Source: Mycolicibacterium austroafricanum
GTDB taxonomy: Bacteria > Actinomycetota > Actinomycetes > Mycobacteriales > Mycobacteriaceae
DNA: 64,000 nucleotides
Direction of reading: 5' to 3'
Assembly (NCBI RefSeq): GCF_902705885.1
Contig: NZ_CACSIP010000034.1
Coordinates: forward strand, 62,001 to 126,000
Both the position numbers and the translations under genes were made by a program. The notes beneath the pieces were generated by a model. It made no database searches. It was not told the DNA's origin and saw nothing but the letters and a program-made list of their open reading frames with translations. Shown piece by piece: positions 31,099-39,404 of the stretch (its first letter is position 1; each line of letters begins with the position of its first letter).

Positions 31099-32247
31099 AT
31101 GGCCAAGAACACCATCAAGACCACGGCCAAAGTCGCCGACACCGTCCGGCCGAACATCGCCAAGGGTACTGCCGGCTGGCATCTGCTGCGCACCGTCGCG
31201 GGCCGGATCACCACGCCGCTGCTGCCCGACGATTACCTCAAACTGGCCAACCCGCTGTGGTCGGCCCGGGAGTTGCGCGGCAAGGTGCTCGACGTCCGTC
31301 GCGAGACCGTCGACTCGGCCACCCTGGTCATCAAGCCCGGCTGGGGGTTCTCGTTCGACTACCAACCCGGCCAGTACGTGGGCATCGGCCTGCTCGTCGA
31401 CGGCCGGTGGCGGTGGCGGTCCTACTCCCTGACCAGCGTGCCCGAACAGCACCGGGGTCTCGGCAAGGGCTCACGCACCATCACGATCACTGTCAAGGCG
31501 ATGCCCGAGGGATTCCTGTCCACTCACCTGGTCGGCGGCGTGGCACCCGGAACCATCGTGAGACTGGCTGCCCCCCAAGGGAACTTCGTCATGCCGGACC
31601 CGGCGCCGGCGTCGGTGCTGTTCGTCACCGCCGGCTCGGGCATCACGCCGGTGATGTCGATGCTGCGCACGCTGGCCCGGCGGGATCAGCTGGGCGACGT
31701 GATGCACCTGCACTCGGCGCCCACCGAAGCCGACGTACTCTTCGCCGACGAACTCGCCGAGCTGACCGGTCGTCATCCCGGCTACCGGCTGCAGGTGCGC
31801 GCCACCCGCACCGAGGGCCGGATGGACCTGGCGCAGCTGGACGAGGTGGTGCCCGACTGGCGCGATCGCCAGGCCTGGGCGTGCGGGCCCGAGGCGATGC
31901 TCGAGGCCGCGGAGCGCACCTGGGCGGCGGCGGGCATCGCGGACCGCCTGCACCTGGAGAGGTTTGCGGCCGTGCGCACGGCGGTACACGGCAGTGGAGG
32001 CACGGTCGAGTACGCGCGCGCCGGCAAGACCGTCACCGTCGACGCGGCGACGTCGTTGATGGACGCCGGCGAGGCGGCCGGGGTGCAGATGCCGTTCGGC
32101 TGCCGGATGGGCATCTGCCAGTCGTGTGTGGTGGGCCTGTTGAAGGGGCACGTGCGCGATCTGCGCACCGGTGTCGAGCACGAACCCGGCACCCGGGTAC
32201 AGACGTGTGTCTCCGCGGCATCGGGTGATTGTGTGCTGGATGTCTAG
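31099..32247 (+). CDS. Flavin/[2Fe-2S] NAD(P)H oxidoreductase, partner of DesA3 (Rv3230c-like)
   Basis: The 382-residue protein has a flavin-binding barrel (WRWRSYSLTSVPEQ, about 98-111), an NAD(P)H-binding domain (FVTAGSGITPVMSMLRTLARR, about 175-195), and a C-terminal plant-type ferredoxin with CRMGICQSCVVGLLKG and a final Cys near VQTCVSA. This is the layout of class IA-like single-component reductases. Its M. tuberculosis counterpart Rv3230c has been shown to pass electrons from NADPH to DesA3. The ATG at 31099 follows GGCAGGAG. A twin palindrome lies just upstream. Confidence 0.92.
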   Translation: MAKNTIKTTAKVADTVRPNIAKGTAGWHLLRTVAGRITTPLLPDDYLKLANPLWSARELRGKVLDVRRETVDSATLVIKPGWGFSFDYQPGQYVGIGLLVDGRWRWRSYSLTSVPEQHRGLGKGSRTITITVKAMPEGFLSTHLVGGVAPGTIVRLAAPQGNFVMPDPAPASVLFVTAGSGITPVMSMLRTLARRDQLGDVMHLHSAPTEADVLFADELAELTGRHPGYRLQVRATRTEGRMDLAQLDEVVPDWRDRQAWACGPEAMLEAAERTWAAAGIADRLHLERFAAVRTAVHGSGGTVEYARAGKTVTVDAATSLMDAGEAAGVQMPFGCRMGICQSCVVGLLKGHVRDLRTGVEHEPGTRVQTCVSAASGDCVLDV

Positions 32248-32261
32248 ACTTTACTGGGCAG

Positions 32262-32293
32262 TAACCTACGACGTCGTAGGTTACGGTAGCGTA
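32262..32293 (+). promoter_or_regulatory. Twin palindromic operator upstream of desA3
   Basis: Palindrome TACGACGTCGTA (32267-32278), embedded in a perfect 22-bp palindrome at 32262-32283, is followed after 3 nt by TACGGTAGCGTA (32282-32293), then GGTAC. Phasing and flank match the element at 31024-31050. The ribosome binding site GAGGAGG follows close by. Confidence 0.75.
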
Positions 32294-32315
32294 GGTACTC
32301 GAGAGGAGGCTGACC

Positions 32316-33575
32316 ATGGCGATAACCGACGTACCTGAGTTCGCACATCTGACGGACGCAGACATCGAGACGCTGGGGGTCGAACTGGATTCGATCCGCC
32401 AGGACATTGAAGACTCCCGCGGCGCGCGCGACGCGCGCTACATCCGCCGCACCATCGCCTTCCAGCGCGCGTTGGAGGTGGCCGGCCGGCTGATGCTGGC
32501 AGGCAGCTCCAAGCGTTCCTACTGGTGGGCCGGTACCGCGACGCTGGGCGTGGCCAAGATCATCGAGAACATGGAGATCGGCCACAACGTCATGCACGGC
32601 CAGTGGGATTGGATGAACGATCCCGAGATCCATTCCTCGACGTGGGAATGGGACATGAGCGGCGCGTCCAAGCACTGGCGCTTCACCCACAACTTCATGC
32701 ACCACAAGTACACCAACATCCTGGGGATGGACGACGACGTCGGCTACGGCGTCATCCGGGTGACGCGCGACCAGAAGTGGAAGCCGGCCAATCTCTACGG
32801 CAACCTTCTGTTCAACACGCTGCTGGCGGTCGGCTTCGAATGGGGCGTCGGACTGCAGCACCTGGAGCTCGGCAAGATCTTCAAGGGTCGGGACGATCGG
32901 CAGGCCACGTTGGCACGGGTCAAGGAGTTCGGCGTCAAGGCCGGCCATCAGGTGGCCAAGGACTACGTCGTCTACCCGGCACTGACCTCGCTGTCACCGG
33001 GGGCGACGTTCATGTCGACGCTGAAGGCCAACGCGGTGGCCAACGTCATCCGCAACGTGTGGGCCAACGCCGTGATCTTCTGCGGCCACTTCCCCGACGG
33101 CGCCGAGAAATTCACCAAGACCGACATGGTCGGCGAGTCGCGGGGCCAGTGGTACCTGCGGCAGATGCTGGGCAGCGCGAACTTCGAGAACGGCCCGGCG
33201 CTGCGCTTCATGAGCGGCAACCTGTGCTACCAGATCGAGCATCACCTCTACCCGGACATCTGCAGCAACCGGCTGCACGAGATCTCGTTCCGGGTCAAGG
33301 AGATCTGCGACAAGTACGACCTGCCCTACACCACGGGATCGTTCCTGGTGCAGTACGGCAAGTCGTGGCGGACCATCGCCAAACTGTCTCTGCCGGACCG
33401 CTTTCTGACCGACACCGCCGACGATGCGCCGGAGACGCGCAGCGAGCGGATGTTCGCCGGACTCGATTCGGGGGAGCGGCGCGGGCTCAAGTCGGCCATC
33501 GCCGCCGTGCGGGCCCGCCGCCGCGCCAAGGTCGCCGGCAGGGCCGCGGCCAAACGCGCCGACCTGGCGGCGTAG
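32316..33575 (+). CDS. desA3: Membrane acyl-CoA delta-9 desaturase DesA3
   Basis: The 419-residue membrane di-iron enzyme desaturates stearoyl-CoA to oleoyl-CoA. The three histidine boxes are HNVMH (about 90-94), HNFMHHKYTN (about 126-135) and EHHLYPD (about 309-315). The protein ends in LAA, the same type of C-terminal degradation signal reported for M. tuberculosis DesA3, so protein level may be controlled by proteolysis. The reductase gene lies 68 nt upstream and both carry the same twin-palindrome operator. The start ATG follows GAGGAGG. Confidence 0.95.
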   Translation: MAITDVPEFAHLTDADIETLGVELDSIRQDIEDSRGARDARYIRRTIAFQRALEVAGRLMLAGSSKRSYWWAGTATLGVAKIIENMEIGHNVMHGQWDWMNDPEIHSSTWEWDMSGASKHWRFTHNFMHHKYTNILGMDDDVGYGVIRVTRDQKWKPANLYGNLLFNTLLAVGFEWGVGLQHLELGKIFKGRDDRQATLARVKEFGVKAGHQVAKDYVVYPALTSLSPGATFMSTLKANAVANVIRNVWANAVIFCGHFPDGAEKFTKTDMVGESRGQWYLRQMLGSANFENGPALRFMSGNLCYQIEHHLYPDICSNRLHEISFRVKEICDKYDLPYTTGSFLVQYGKSWRTIAKLSLPDRFLTDTADDAPETRSERMFAGLDSGERRGLKSAIAAVRARRRAKVAGRAAAKRADLAA

Positions 33576-33580
33576 AACTC

Positions 33581-33631
33581 TGAGGCTGCGTTGAGGATGG
33601 GTTCCGCTTTCCCACCCTCAACGCAGCCTCA
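33581..33631. terminator. Long hairpin after desA3
   Basis: Arms 33581-33601 and 33611-33631 (21 nt, one mismatch) flank a 9-nt loop, 5 nt after the desA3 stop. In the minus-strand RNA the mismatch becomes a G-U pair, so the stem is continuous for the convergent aldo/keto reductase gene. Confidence 0.65.
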
Positions 33632-33648
33632 CTTCTGTGGTGGCGGCG

Positions 33649-33707
33649 TTGACACTGCGCTCACGTCAATGTCCACTCGCACTTTCCCGCCGTGAGCGCA
33701 GCATCAA
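33649..33707. terminator. Second inverted repeat between desA3 and the aldo/keto reductase
   Basis: TTGACACTGCGCTCACG (33649-33665) and the complement at 33691-33707 match at 15 of 17 positions. It lies just past the 3' end of the minus-strand gene and could terminate it. Confidence 0.5.
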
Positions 33708-33714
33708 TGCCCGA

Positions 33715-34563
33715 TCACTCGGGCACGTAGTCGAACGTGTCCGGGTTGGGGCCGATGCGGCCCGCCTCACCCTTGTCCAGTGCGGACAACGCCTCGAAGT
33801 CGGCGTCGCCGAGCTCGAAATCGAACAAACCGAAGTTGTCCTTGATGCGTTGCAGCGTCACCGATTTCGGGAACACGATGTCGCCGCGCTGAATGTGCCA
33901 GCGCAGCACCACCTGGGCCGGCGACTTGCCGGTCGCCTCGGCGATGCGGGTGACGACGTCGTCGCCGAGCACCTTGCCCTGCGCGATGGGTGACCACGCC
34001 TCGGTCGCGATGCCGTGCTGCCGGCCGTAGTCACGCACCTCGTTGTTGGCGAAGTACGGGTGCACCTCGATCTGGTTCACCGCGGGCACCGTGTCGGTTT
34101 CGTCGGCCAGCCGCTGCAGGTGGGCGACCTGGAAGTTCGAGACACCGATGCTGCGTGCCCGGCCGTCGTTCTTGAACTCCTCCAACACCTTCCAGGTGGA
34201 GACGAAGTCGCCGTCATAGAGGGTGGGCAGCGGCCAGTGGATCAAGAACAGATCCACGTAGTCGAACCCCAGCGCCGACAGCGTGCCGTCGAACGCCCGT
34301 CGGGCATCGTCGGGCTTGTGGAAGCCGTTGTTGAGCTTGCTGGTGATGTACACCTCGGAACGGTCGACACCGGCGTCGCGCACACCCTGCCCGACGCCCT
34401 TCTCGTTCTGGTACATCTCGGCGGTGTCGATGTGGCGGTAGCCGATGTCGAGGGCCGCCTTCACCGCAGATGCCGTCTCCTCGGGCGGGATCTGGAACAC
34501 GCCGAAACCCAGCTGGGGAATCTTTGTGCCGTCGTTCAAATCGATCATGGGGATATGGGTCAT
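33715..34563 (-). CDS. Aldo/keto reductase
   Basis: The 282-residue NADPH-dependent oxidoreductase has the TIM-barrel signatures of the family: GYRHIDTAEMYQNEKGVG with catalytic Asp and Tyr (about 43-60), Lys in YITSKLNNG (about 72-80), His in VDLFLIHWP (about 107-115), and the cofactor-binding FPKSVTLQRIKDNFGLFDFEL near the C-terminus. It resembles mycobacterial Rv2971-type enzymes that reduce small dicarbonyls such as methylglyoxal. The ATG at 34563 has GGAAAGGTG upstream. The physiological substrate is not deducible. Confidence 0.9.
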   Translation of the reverse strand: MTHIPMIDLNDGTKIPQLGFGVFQIPPEETASAVKAALDIGYRHIDTAEMYQNEKGVGQGVRDAGVDRSEVYITSKLNNGFHKPDDARRAFDGTLSALGFDYVDLFLIHWPLPTLYDGDFVSTWKVLEEFKNDGRARSIGVSNFQVAHLQRLADETDTVPAVNQIEVHPYFANNEVRDYGRQHGIATEAWSPIAQGKVLGDDVVTRIAEATGKSPAQVVLRWHIQRGDIVFPKSVTLQRIKDNFGLFDFELGDADFEALSALDKGEAGRIGPNPDTFDYVPE

Positions 34564-34635
34564 ACCAGTCACCTTTCCGTGTACTTCGCCGTGAGCGTGC
34601 CCGGTGGGCAGTCGCTGCAAACCACGCCGCTCAGG

Positions 34636-35616
34636 TCAGCCTTCGCGCATCGCAGCCAGCAGCCTGCGGGCGGCGCCCACCCGCTGCGAGGCCGGGCCGG
34701 TCAGCGCGTCGAGCGCGCACTCCGGGTCTGCCGGAGCGCCCATGTGACCGCAGCCACGCGGACAGTCCGCGATGGCCTCGGCCAGGTCGGAGAACGCCAT
34801 GATGACGTCGTCGGGCGCGATGTGAGCGAGCCCGAACGACCGGATGCCCGGGGTGTCGATCACCCAGCCGCCGAACGCCAACGGCAGCGCCACCGACTGG
34901 GTGGAGGTGTGCCGGCCCTTGCCCACGTCGGTGACGGTGCCGATGGCCCGTTCCGCTTCGGGGACAAGGCGATTGACCAGCGTGGACTTGCCCACCCCGG
35001 AATGGCCCAGCAGCGCGGTGACCTTGTCGGCCAGCAGGGGCACCACCTCGTCGAGTTCGTCGCCGCGGCCGGCGTTGACGATCGTGAGATCCAGGTCGGA
35101 GAACTGCGCGGTGAACGGCTCAGCCGGAGCGAGGTCGGTTTTCGTCAGGCACAGGATCGGCACCAGACCGCCGGCGAACGCCGCGATCAACGCCCGTTCG
35201 ACCAGACCGGTCCGCGGCGGCGGGTCGGCCAGAGCCACCACGATCAGCAGCTGGTCGGCGTTGGCGACGAACACCCGCTCGGACGGGTCGGTGTCGTCGG
35301 CGGTGCGCCGCAACACCGTTCGACGTTCTCCGCGGCGCACGATGCGGGCCAGCGTGTCGGTGCGGCCGGAGAGGTCGCCGACGATGTCGACGTCGTCACC
35401 GACGACGATCGGGGTGCGGCCCAACTCGCGGGCCCGCATCGCGGTCACCCGGCGGGCCGGGTCGCGGCCGAGCACACATCCCCAGCGGCCCCGGTCGACG
35501 GCGACCACCATCGCTTCCTGCGCGTCGGCGTGCTCCGGGCGGGTCTTGGTCCGCGGCCGTGAGCCCCGGCCGGGTCGCACCCGGACGTCGGTCTCGTCGT
35601 ATTCGCGTGGGCTCAA
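34636..35616 (-). CDS. rsgA: Ribosome small-subunit GTPase RsgA
   Basis: The 326-residue GTPase assists late maturation of the 30S subunit. The G motifs are circularly permuted, as in the family: TKTD (about 157) precedes GHSGVGKST (about 210), and DTPG follows at about 250. An OB-like N-terminal domain and a C-terminal zinc site, CPRGCGHMGAPADPEC, complete the layout. The start is taken as the TTG at 35616, 13 nt after the aroA stop, preceded by AGAAGG; a later GTG is possible. It corresponds to Rv3228 and is co-directional with aroA. Confidence 0.92.
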   Translation of the reverse strand: MSPREYDETDVRVRPGRGSRPRTKTRPEHADAQEAMVVAVDRGRWGCVLGRDPARRVTAMRARELGRTPIVVGDDVDIVGDLSGRTDTLARIVRRGERRTVLRRTADDTDPSERVFVANADQLLIVVALADPPPRTGLVERALIAAFAGGLVPILCLTKTDLAPAEPFTAQFSDLDLTIVNAGRGDELDEVVPLLADKVTALLGHSGVGKSTLVNRLVPEAERAIGTVTDVGKGRHTSTQSVALPLAFGGWVIDTPGIRSFGLAHIAPDDVIMAFSDLAEAIADCPRGCGHMGAPADPECALDALTGPASQRVGAARRLLAAMREG

Positions 35617-35629
35617 GCTCGCCGGCCTT

Positions 35630-36922
35630 CTACAGATCGGTGCTCTGACCGGCGAGCATGCCGGCCCACAGCTTCGGGAAATCCGGCATCGTCTTGGCTG
35701 TGGTGGCGATGTCGTCGACCTCGACGCCGGGCACCCGCAGCCCGATGATCGCCCCGGCGGTGGCCATCCGGTGATCGGCGTAAGACTGCCACACACCCGC
35801 GTGCAGCGGTTGTGCGGTGATCGTCAGCCCGTCCGGAGTCTCCTCGCACCGCCCGCCGAGCCGGGTGAGCTCGGTGCGCAGCGCGGCCAGCCGGTCGGTC
35901 TCGTGGCCGCGCAGGTGGGCGACGCCCCGCAGCTGCGACACCGACCCCTCGGTGGCCAGCGCGGCGAGCGCAGCCACCGACGGGGTGAGCTCGCCGACCT
36001 CGCGCAGGTCGACGTCGATCCCGCCGTAGGCCGTCGCGCCCTGCACATCGAGATGCGAATCGCCGTGGCGCACCGTCGCGCCGAGCTTTTTCAGGATCGA
36101 CAGGATGGTGCCGCCCGGCTGGGTGCTCACCGTCGGCCACCCGGTGAGGCGGACCGCTCCGCCGCTGACCACCGCGGCAGCCAGGAACGGCACCGCGTTG
36201 GACAGATCGGGCTCGATCCGCCAGTGCCGCGCTGCGATCGGGCCGGGGGACACGCGCCACCGGTCCGGCTGGGTGTCGTCGACCTCGACCCCGGCGTCGC
36301 GCAGCATCGACACCGTCATCGCCACGTGCGGCGCCGAGGGCATCGGCTCGCCGGTGTGCACGATCGTCAGGCCCTCGGTGAACGCCGCGCCGGAGAGCAG
36401 CAACCCGGAGACGAACTGCGACGACGCCGATGCGTCGATCTCGACGGTGCCGCCGCGCACCGACCCGTCGCCGTGCACGGCGAACGGCAGGGACTCGCCC
36501 TCCACCCGCACCCCCAGCCCCCGCAGCGCGTCGAGCAGCGGGGCGATCGGGCGTGCCCGGGCCTGCTCGTCGCCGTCGAACGTCACCGTCTCGGTGCTCA
36601 GCGCGGCCACCGGTGGCAGGAACCGCAACACCGTGCCGGCCAGCCCGCAGTCGATGCTGCTGCCGGGGGGCGCCAGCGTGCCGCTGACCGTCAGCTCGGT
36701 GTTGTCGATGTCGGACGCATCCACCACAAAACCGAGCACCCGCAGCGCACCGATCATCAGGTCGGTGTCGCGGCTGCGCAGCGCACCGCTGATCGTCGAC
36801 GGGCCGTGGTCGGCAGCCAGCGCCGCCAGCACGAGTGCCCGGTTGGTCTGTGATTTCGACCCGGGCACGGTGACGGTGGCATGTACGGGAAGGTCGGTCG
36901 ACGGGGCGGCCCAGGTGCTCAC
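35630..36922 (-). CDS. aroA: 3-phosphoshikimate 1-carboxyvinyltransferase (EPSP synthase)
   Basis: The 430-residue enzyme joins phosphoenolpyruvate to shikimate-3-phosphate in chorismate synthesis. The N-terminal GSKSQTNRALVLAALA (about 20-35) holds the substrate-binding Lys and Arg, GLAGTVLRFLPP (about 93-104) is the second signature region, and DHRMATAGAIIGLRVPG lies near the C-terminus. The GTG start at 36922 encodes the usual STWAAP N-terminus. rsgA follows closely, so the two are probably co-transcribed. It corresponds to Rv3227. Confidence 0.96.
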   Translation of the reverse strand: MSTWAAPSTDLPVHATVTVPGSKSQTNRALVLAALAADHGPSTISGALRSRDTDLMIGALRVLGFVVDASDIDNTELTVSGTLAPPGSSIDCGLAGTVLRFLPPVAALSTETVTFDGDEQARARPIAPLLDALRGLGVRVEGESLPFAVHGDGSVRGGTVEIDASASSQFVSGLLLSGAAFTEGLTIVHTGEPMPSAPHVAMTVSMLRDAGVEVDDTQPDRWRVSPGPIAARHWRIEPDLSNAVPFLAAAVVSGGAVRLTGWPTVSTQPGGTILSILKKLGATVRHGDSHLDVQGATAYGGIDVDLREVGELTPSVAALAALATEGSVSQLRGVAHLRGHETDRLAALRTELTRLGGRCEETPDGLTITAQPLHAGVWQSYADHRMATAGAIIGLRVPGVEVDDIATTAKTMPDFPKLWAGMLAGQSTDL

Positions 36923-36948
36923 GGGTTCCTATTCTTGCCTGTCGGCGA

Positions 36949-36993
36949 ATCCGGCGCGCAGACGCACCCTCAGCGTCGCTCTGCGCGCCCGAT
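36949..36993. repeat. Imperfect palindrome between aroA and the SRAP gene
   Basis: ATCCGGCGCGCA (36949-36960) and TGCGCGCCCGAT (36982-36993) pair with one mismatch. The element, including its loop (GACGCACC...CAGCGTCGCT), resembles the one at 24503-24547, but here it lies between divergent promoters rather than at a gene end. Confidence 0.6.
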
Positions 36994-37018
36994 CCGCGGT
37001 TTCTGGGACGATGGAGCC

Positions 37019-37774
37019 ATGTGCGGACGATTCGCGGTGACCACCGATCCGGCGCTGCTGGCCGAGAAGATCAAGGCGATCGACGAAACCACGGCGGGCT
37101 CTGACAAGGGCTCGCCGGCGCCGAACTACAACGTGGCGCCCACCACCACCGTCAGCACCGTCGTCAAGCGCCATGCCGAACCCGACGACGAGTCGACCCG
37201 CCGGGTCCGGCTGATGCGCTGGGGGCTGATCCCGTCGTGGGCCAAAACCACCGAGGGCGGGGGACCGGACACCAAGGGGCCGCTGCTGATCAACGCCCGG
37301 TCCGACAAGGTGACCACGTCGCCGGCGTTTCGCACGTCGATCAAGACCAAACGCTGCCTGGTGCCGATGGACGGCTGGTACGAATGGCGCGGGCAGAAGG
37401 GCGCCAAAACACCGTTCTACATGTACGCAGGCGACGGTGAGCCGCTGTTCATGGCCGGACTGTGGTCGACCTGGCGGCCCCGCGATGCGCCCAAAGATGG
37501 GCCGCCGCTGCTGAGTTGCACCATCATCACCACCGACGCGGCGGCCCGGCTCGCCGACATCCACGACCGGATGCCGCTGACGATCAGCGAACCGGACTGG
37601 GACCGCTGGCTCGATCCCGACGCCCCGGTCGACGAAGGCCTGTTGCGCGGCCACGGCGACCTCGACCGGATCGAGATCCGCGAGGTGTCCCGGTTGGTGA
37701 ACAGCGTCCGCAACAACGGACCGGAACTCATCGAACCCGCCGAACCCGAGCCGGAGCAGGCGACGCTGCTCTAG
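37019..37774 (+). CDS. SOS-response-associated peptidase (SRAP/HMCES-like, Rv3226c-like)
   Basis: The 251-residue protein begins MCGRF, placing the conserved Cys at position 2 that forms a covalent link to abasic sites in single-stranded DNA. Other family signatures are NYNVAPTT (Asn, about 39), RWGLIPSWAK (about 64-73), NARSDKV (about 90-96), and RCLVPMDGWYEWR with the catalytic Glu (about 111-123). This is the HMCES/YedK family that protects replication from abasic-site damage. The ATG choice is dictated by Cys2. The stop abuts the stop of the convergent methyltransferase gene with no gap. Confidence 0.94.
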   Translation: MCGRFAVTTDPALLAEKIKAIDETTAGSDKGSPAPNYNVAPTTTVSTVVKRHAEPDDESTRRVRLMRWGLIPSWAKTTEGGGPDTKGPLLINARSDKVTTSPAFRTSIKTKRCLVPMDGWYEWRGQKGAKTPFYMYAGDGEPLFMAGLWSTWRPRDAPKDGPPLLSCTIITTDAAARLADIHDRMPLTISEPDWDRWLDPDAPVDEGLLRGHGDLDRIEIREVSRLVNSVRNNGPELIEPAEPEPEQATLL

Positions 37775-38551
37775 TCAGCGCCGGGTGGCCGTCACCACCG
37801 CGTAGGGCACGTCGAACGAGATGCCGCCGCGGCCGTCGCTGTGGACGCGCAGCGCCTGGTCGAACGCCGCGATCAGGTTGTCCCGTGCCGGGCCCGGTAC
37901 CCGGCCCAGCACATCCACGTGCATCGGCGACTCGTCGGTGAGGAAGTTCATCGCCGCGGCGTGGGAGGCGAACTGCCAAGTGTGCCAACCCGATCGGATC
38001 GAGACATCGTCGAACTCGGCGACAAGCCGGGCCTCGGTGGTGGCTGGGTCGCCCCACTGGTCGGGCGAGTAGCCCCGGTCCGGCGGCGCGCCCAGCGTCG
38101 CGACGATCGGGTCGTAGAACGGGTTGTCGGTGCCCCGCACCCAGGTGGAGAACGCCAGCGTGGCGCCCGGGGCGAGCAGCCGGGCGATCTCGGCGATCTG
38201 GGCCGTCGGCTCCACGAACACGATGCCCATGTTGGACACCGCGGCGTCGAACGAGGCCTGGGGAAGTCCGGTGTCGGACGCGTCGGCCGTCACCCAGTTC
38301 ACCGAGGTGCCGCCGGTCTTCTGGGCGCCGAGGGCGAGCAGTTCCGGCGTGATGTCGACGCCGGTGACCCGCGCGCCGCGGGCGGCGGCCGACAGCGCGG
38401 CGTTGCCGGTGCCGCACGCGAGGTCGACCAGGTTCACGTCGCGCAGCGGCCGGCGCAGCTCGACGGCGTCGAGCACTTCCTCGGCGATGTTCGCGATGCG
38501 CTGGGCAACAGCCTCGTAGCGCCCGGCAGACCAGATAGTCGGTGATGACAC
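37775..38551 (-). CDS. Class I SAM-dependent methyltransferase
   Basis: The 258-residue protein carries the SAM-binding motif I VDLACGTGNAALS (about 44-56) and the acidic motif II VTGVDITPELL, followed by a UbiE/COQ5-like fold (FDAAVSNMGIVFV). The start is assigned to the GTG at 38551, just before the conserved IWSAGRYEAVAQRIA. The gene is divergent from the DUF2071 gene across 25 nt. The methyl acceptor is unknown. Confidence 0.82.
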   Translation of the reverse strand: MSSPTIWSAGRYEAVAQRIANIAEEVLDAVELRRPLRDVNLVDLACGTGNAALSAAARGARVTGVDITPELLALGAQKTGGTSVNWVTADASDTGLPQASFDAAVSNMGIVFVEPTAQIAEIARLLAPGATLAFSTWVRGTDNPFYDPIVATLGAPPDRGYSPDQWGDPATTEARLVAEFDDVSIRSGWHTWQFASHAAAMNFLTDESPMHVDVLGRVPGPARDNLIAAFDQALRVHSDGRGGISFDVPYAVVTATRR

Positions 38552-38576
38552 GCCACCAGCGTGCCACGATGACGAG

Positions 38577-39317
38577 GTGAATGGTGAGCTCGGTCCCGGT
38601 GGTGTCAGCCTGCTGGCGCCGCCGCTGATAGGCCCCGTGCTCTTCGACCAGTTCTGGGCGAACCTGACGTTCGTGCACTGGCCCGTCGACCCCCGCGCGG
38701 TCGCGCATCTCTTCCCGCCCGGCACCCGGCCGGACGTCTTCGACGACGGGCTGACCTATGTCGCCCTGGTGCCGTTCGTCATGCGGCACACTCGGCTGGG
38801 CAGCTCGTTGCCGCTGCCGTACCTCGGCACGTTCGCCGAGACGAACGTCCGGCTCTACTCGGTCGACGGCGCAGGCAGACACGGCGTCCTGTTCCGATCA
38901 CTGGAGACCGAGCGGCTGGCTGTCGTCCCTACCGTGCGGACCAGCTTGGGGGTGCCCTATACGTGGGCGAAGATGCGCGTTACCCGGTCGGCGGACCGCA
39001 TCTGCTACGTCAGCACCCGGCGCTGGCCGGACCGCGGGCTGCACAGCCGGGTCACCGTCAGCGTCGGCGCCACCGTGGAGCCGACTGCGCTGGAGATCTG
39101 GCTGACCGCGCGATGGGGCGCGCACACCCGCAAGGCGGGCCGCACCTGGTGGCTGCCCAACGAGCACACCACCTGGCCCCTGCACGCCGCGGAGATCGTC
39201 GAGTTCGACGACGAGCTGGTGGCGGCTGCGGGCATCGCTGTGGCCGGGCCGCGACTGCGCGCGGTGTTCTCGCCCGGGGTGCACACCCGCTTCGGACGAC
39301 CGGCCCGCGTCGCCTGA
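38577..39317 (+). CDS. DUF2071 (YqjF-like) protein
   Basis: The 246-residue soluble protein has the YqjF/DUF2071 pattern: FWANLTFVHWPVDPRAVAHLFPPGTRPDVFDDGLTYVALVPF in the first third, FAETNVRLYSV (about 83-93), and RSLETERLAVVPTVRTSLGVPYTWAKM (about 104-130). The family is structurally related to acetoacetate decarboxylase but has no assigned reaction. The GTG start has a CACGAT six nt upstream. A large perfect hairpin follows the stop. Confidence 0.8.
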   Translation: MNGELGPGGVSLLAPPLIGPVLFDQFWANLTFVHWPVDPRAVAHLFPPGTRPDVFDDGLTYVALVPFVMRHTRLGSSLPLPYLGTFAETNVRLYSVDGAGRHGVLFRSLETERLAVVPTVRTSLGVPYTWAKMRVTRSADRICYVSTRRWPDRGLHSRVTVSVGATVEPTALEIWLTARWGAHTRKAGRTWWLPNEHTTWPLHAAEIVEFDDELVAAAGIAVAGPRLRAVFSPGVHTRFGRPARVA

Positions 39318-39334
39318 CAGCCGGGTTGGCTGAG

Positions 39335-39398
39335 CCGCGAAATATCATTCCGGGCTGTGGTTGGAGTGGATAGCGCAACCCGGAATGATATTTCGCGG
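39335..39398. repeat. REPIN-like perfect inverted pair between convergent genes
   Basis: Arms 39335-39354 and 39379-39398 are perfect 20-bp inverted copies of the sequence found singly at 22811-22830, separated by 24 nt. The pair sits between the DUF2071 gene and the convergent SDR gene, where it could act as a bidirectional terminator. Confidence 0.8.
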
Positions 39399-39404
39399 GG
39401 AGAC

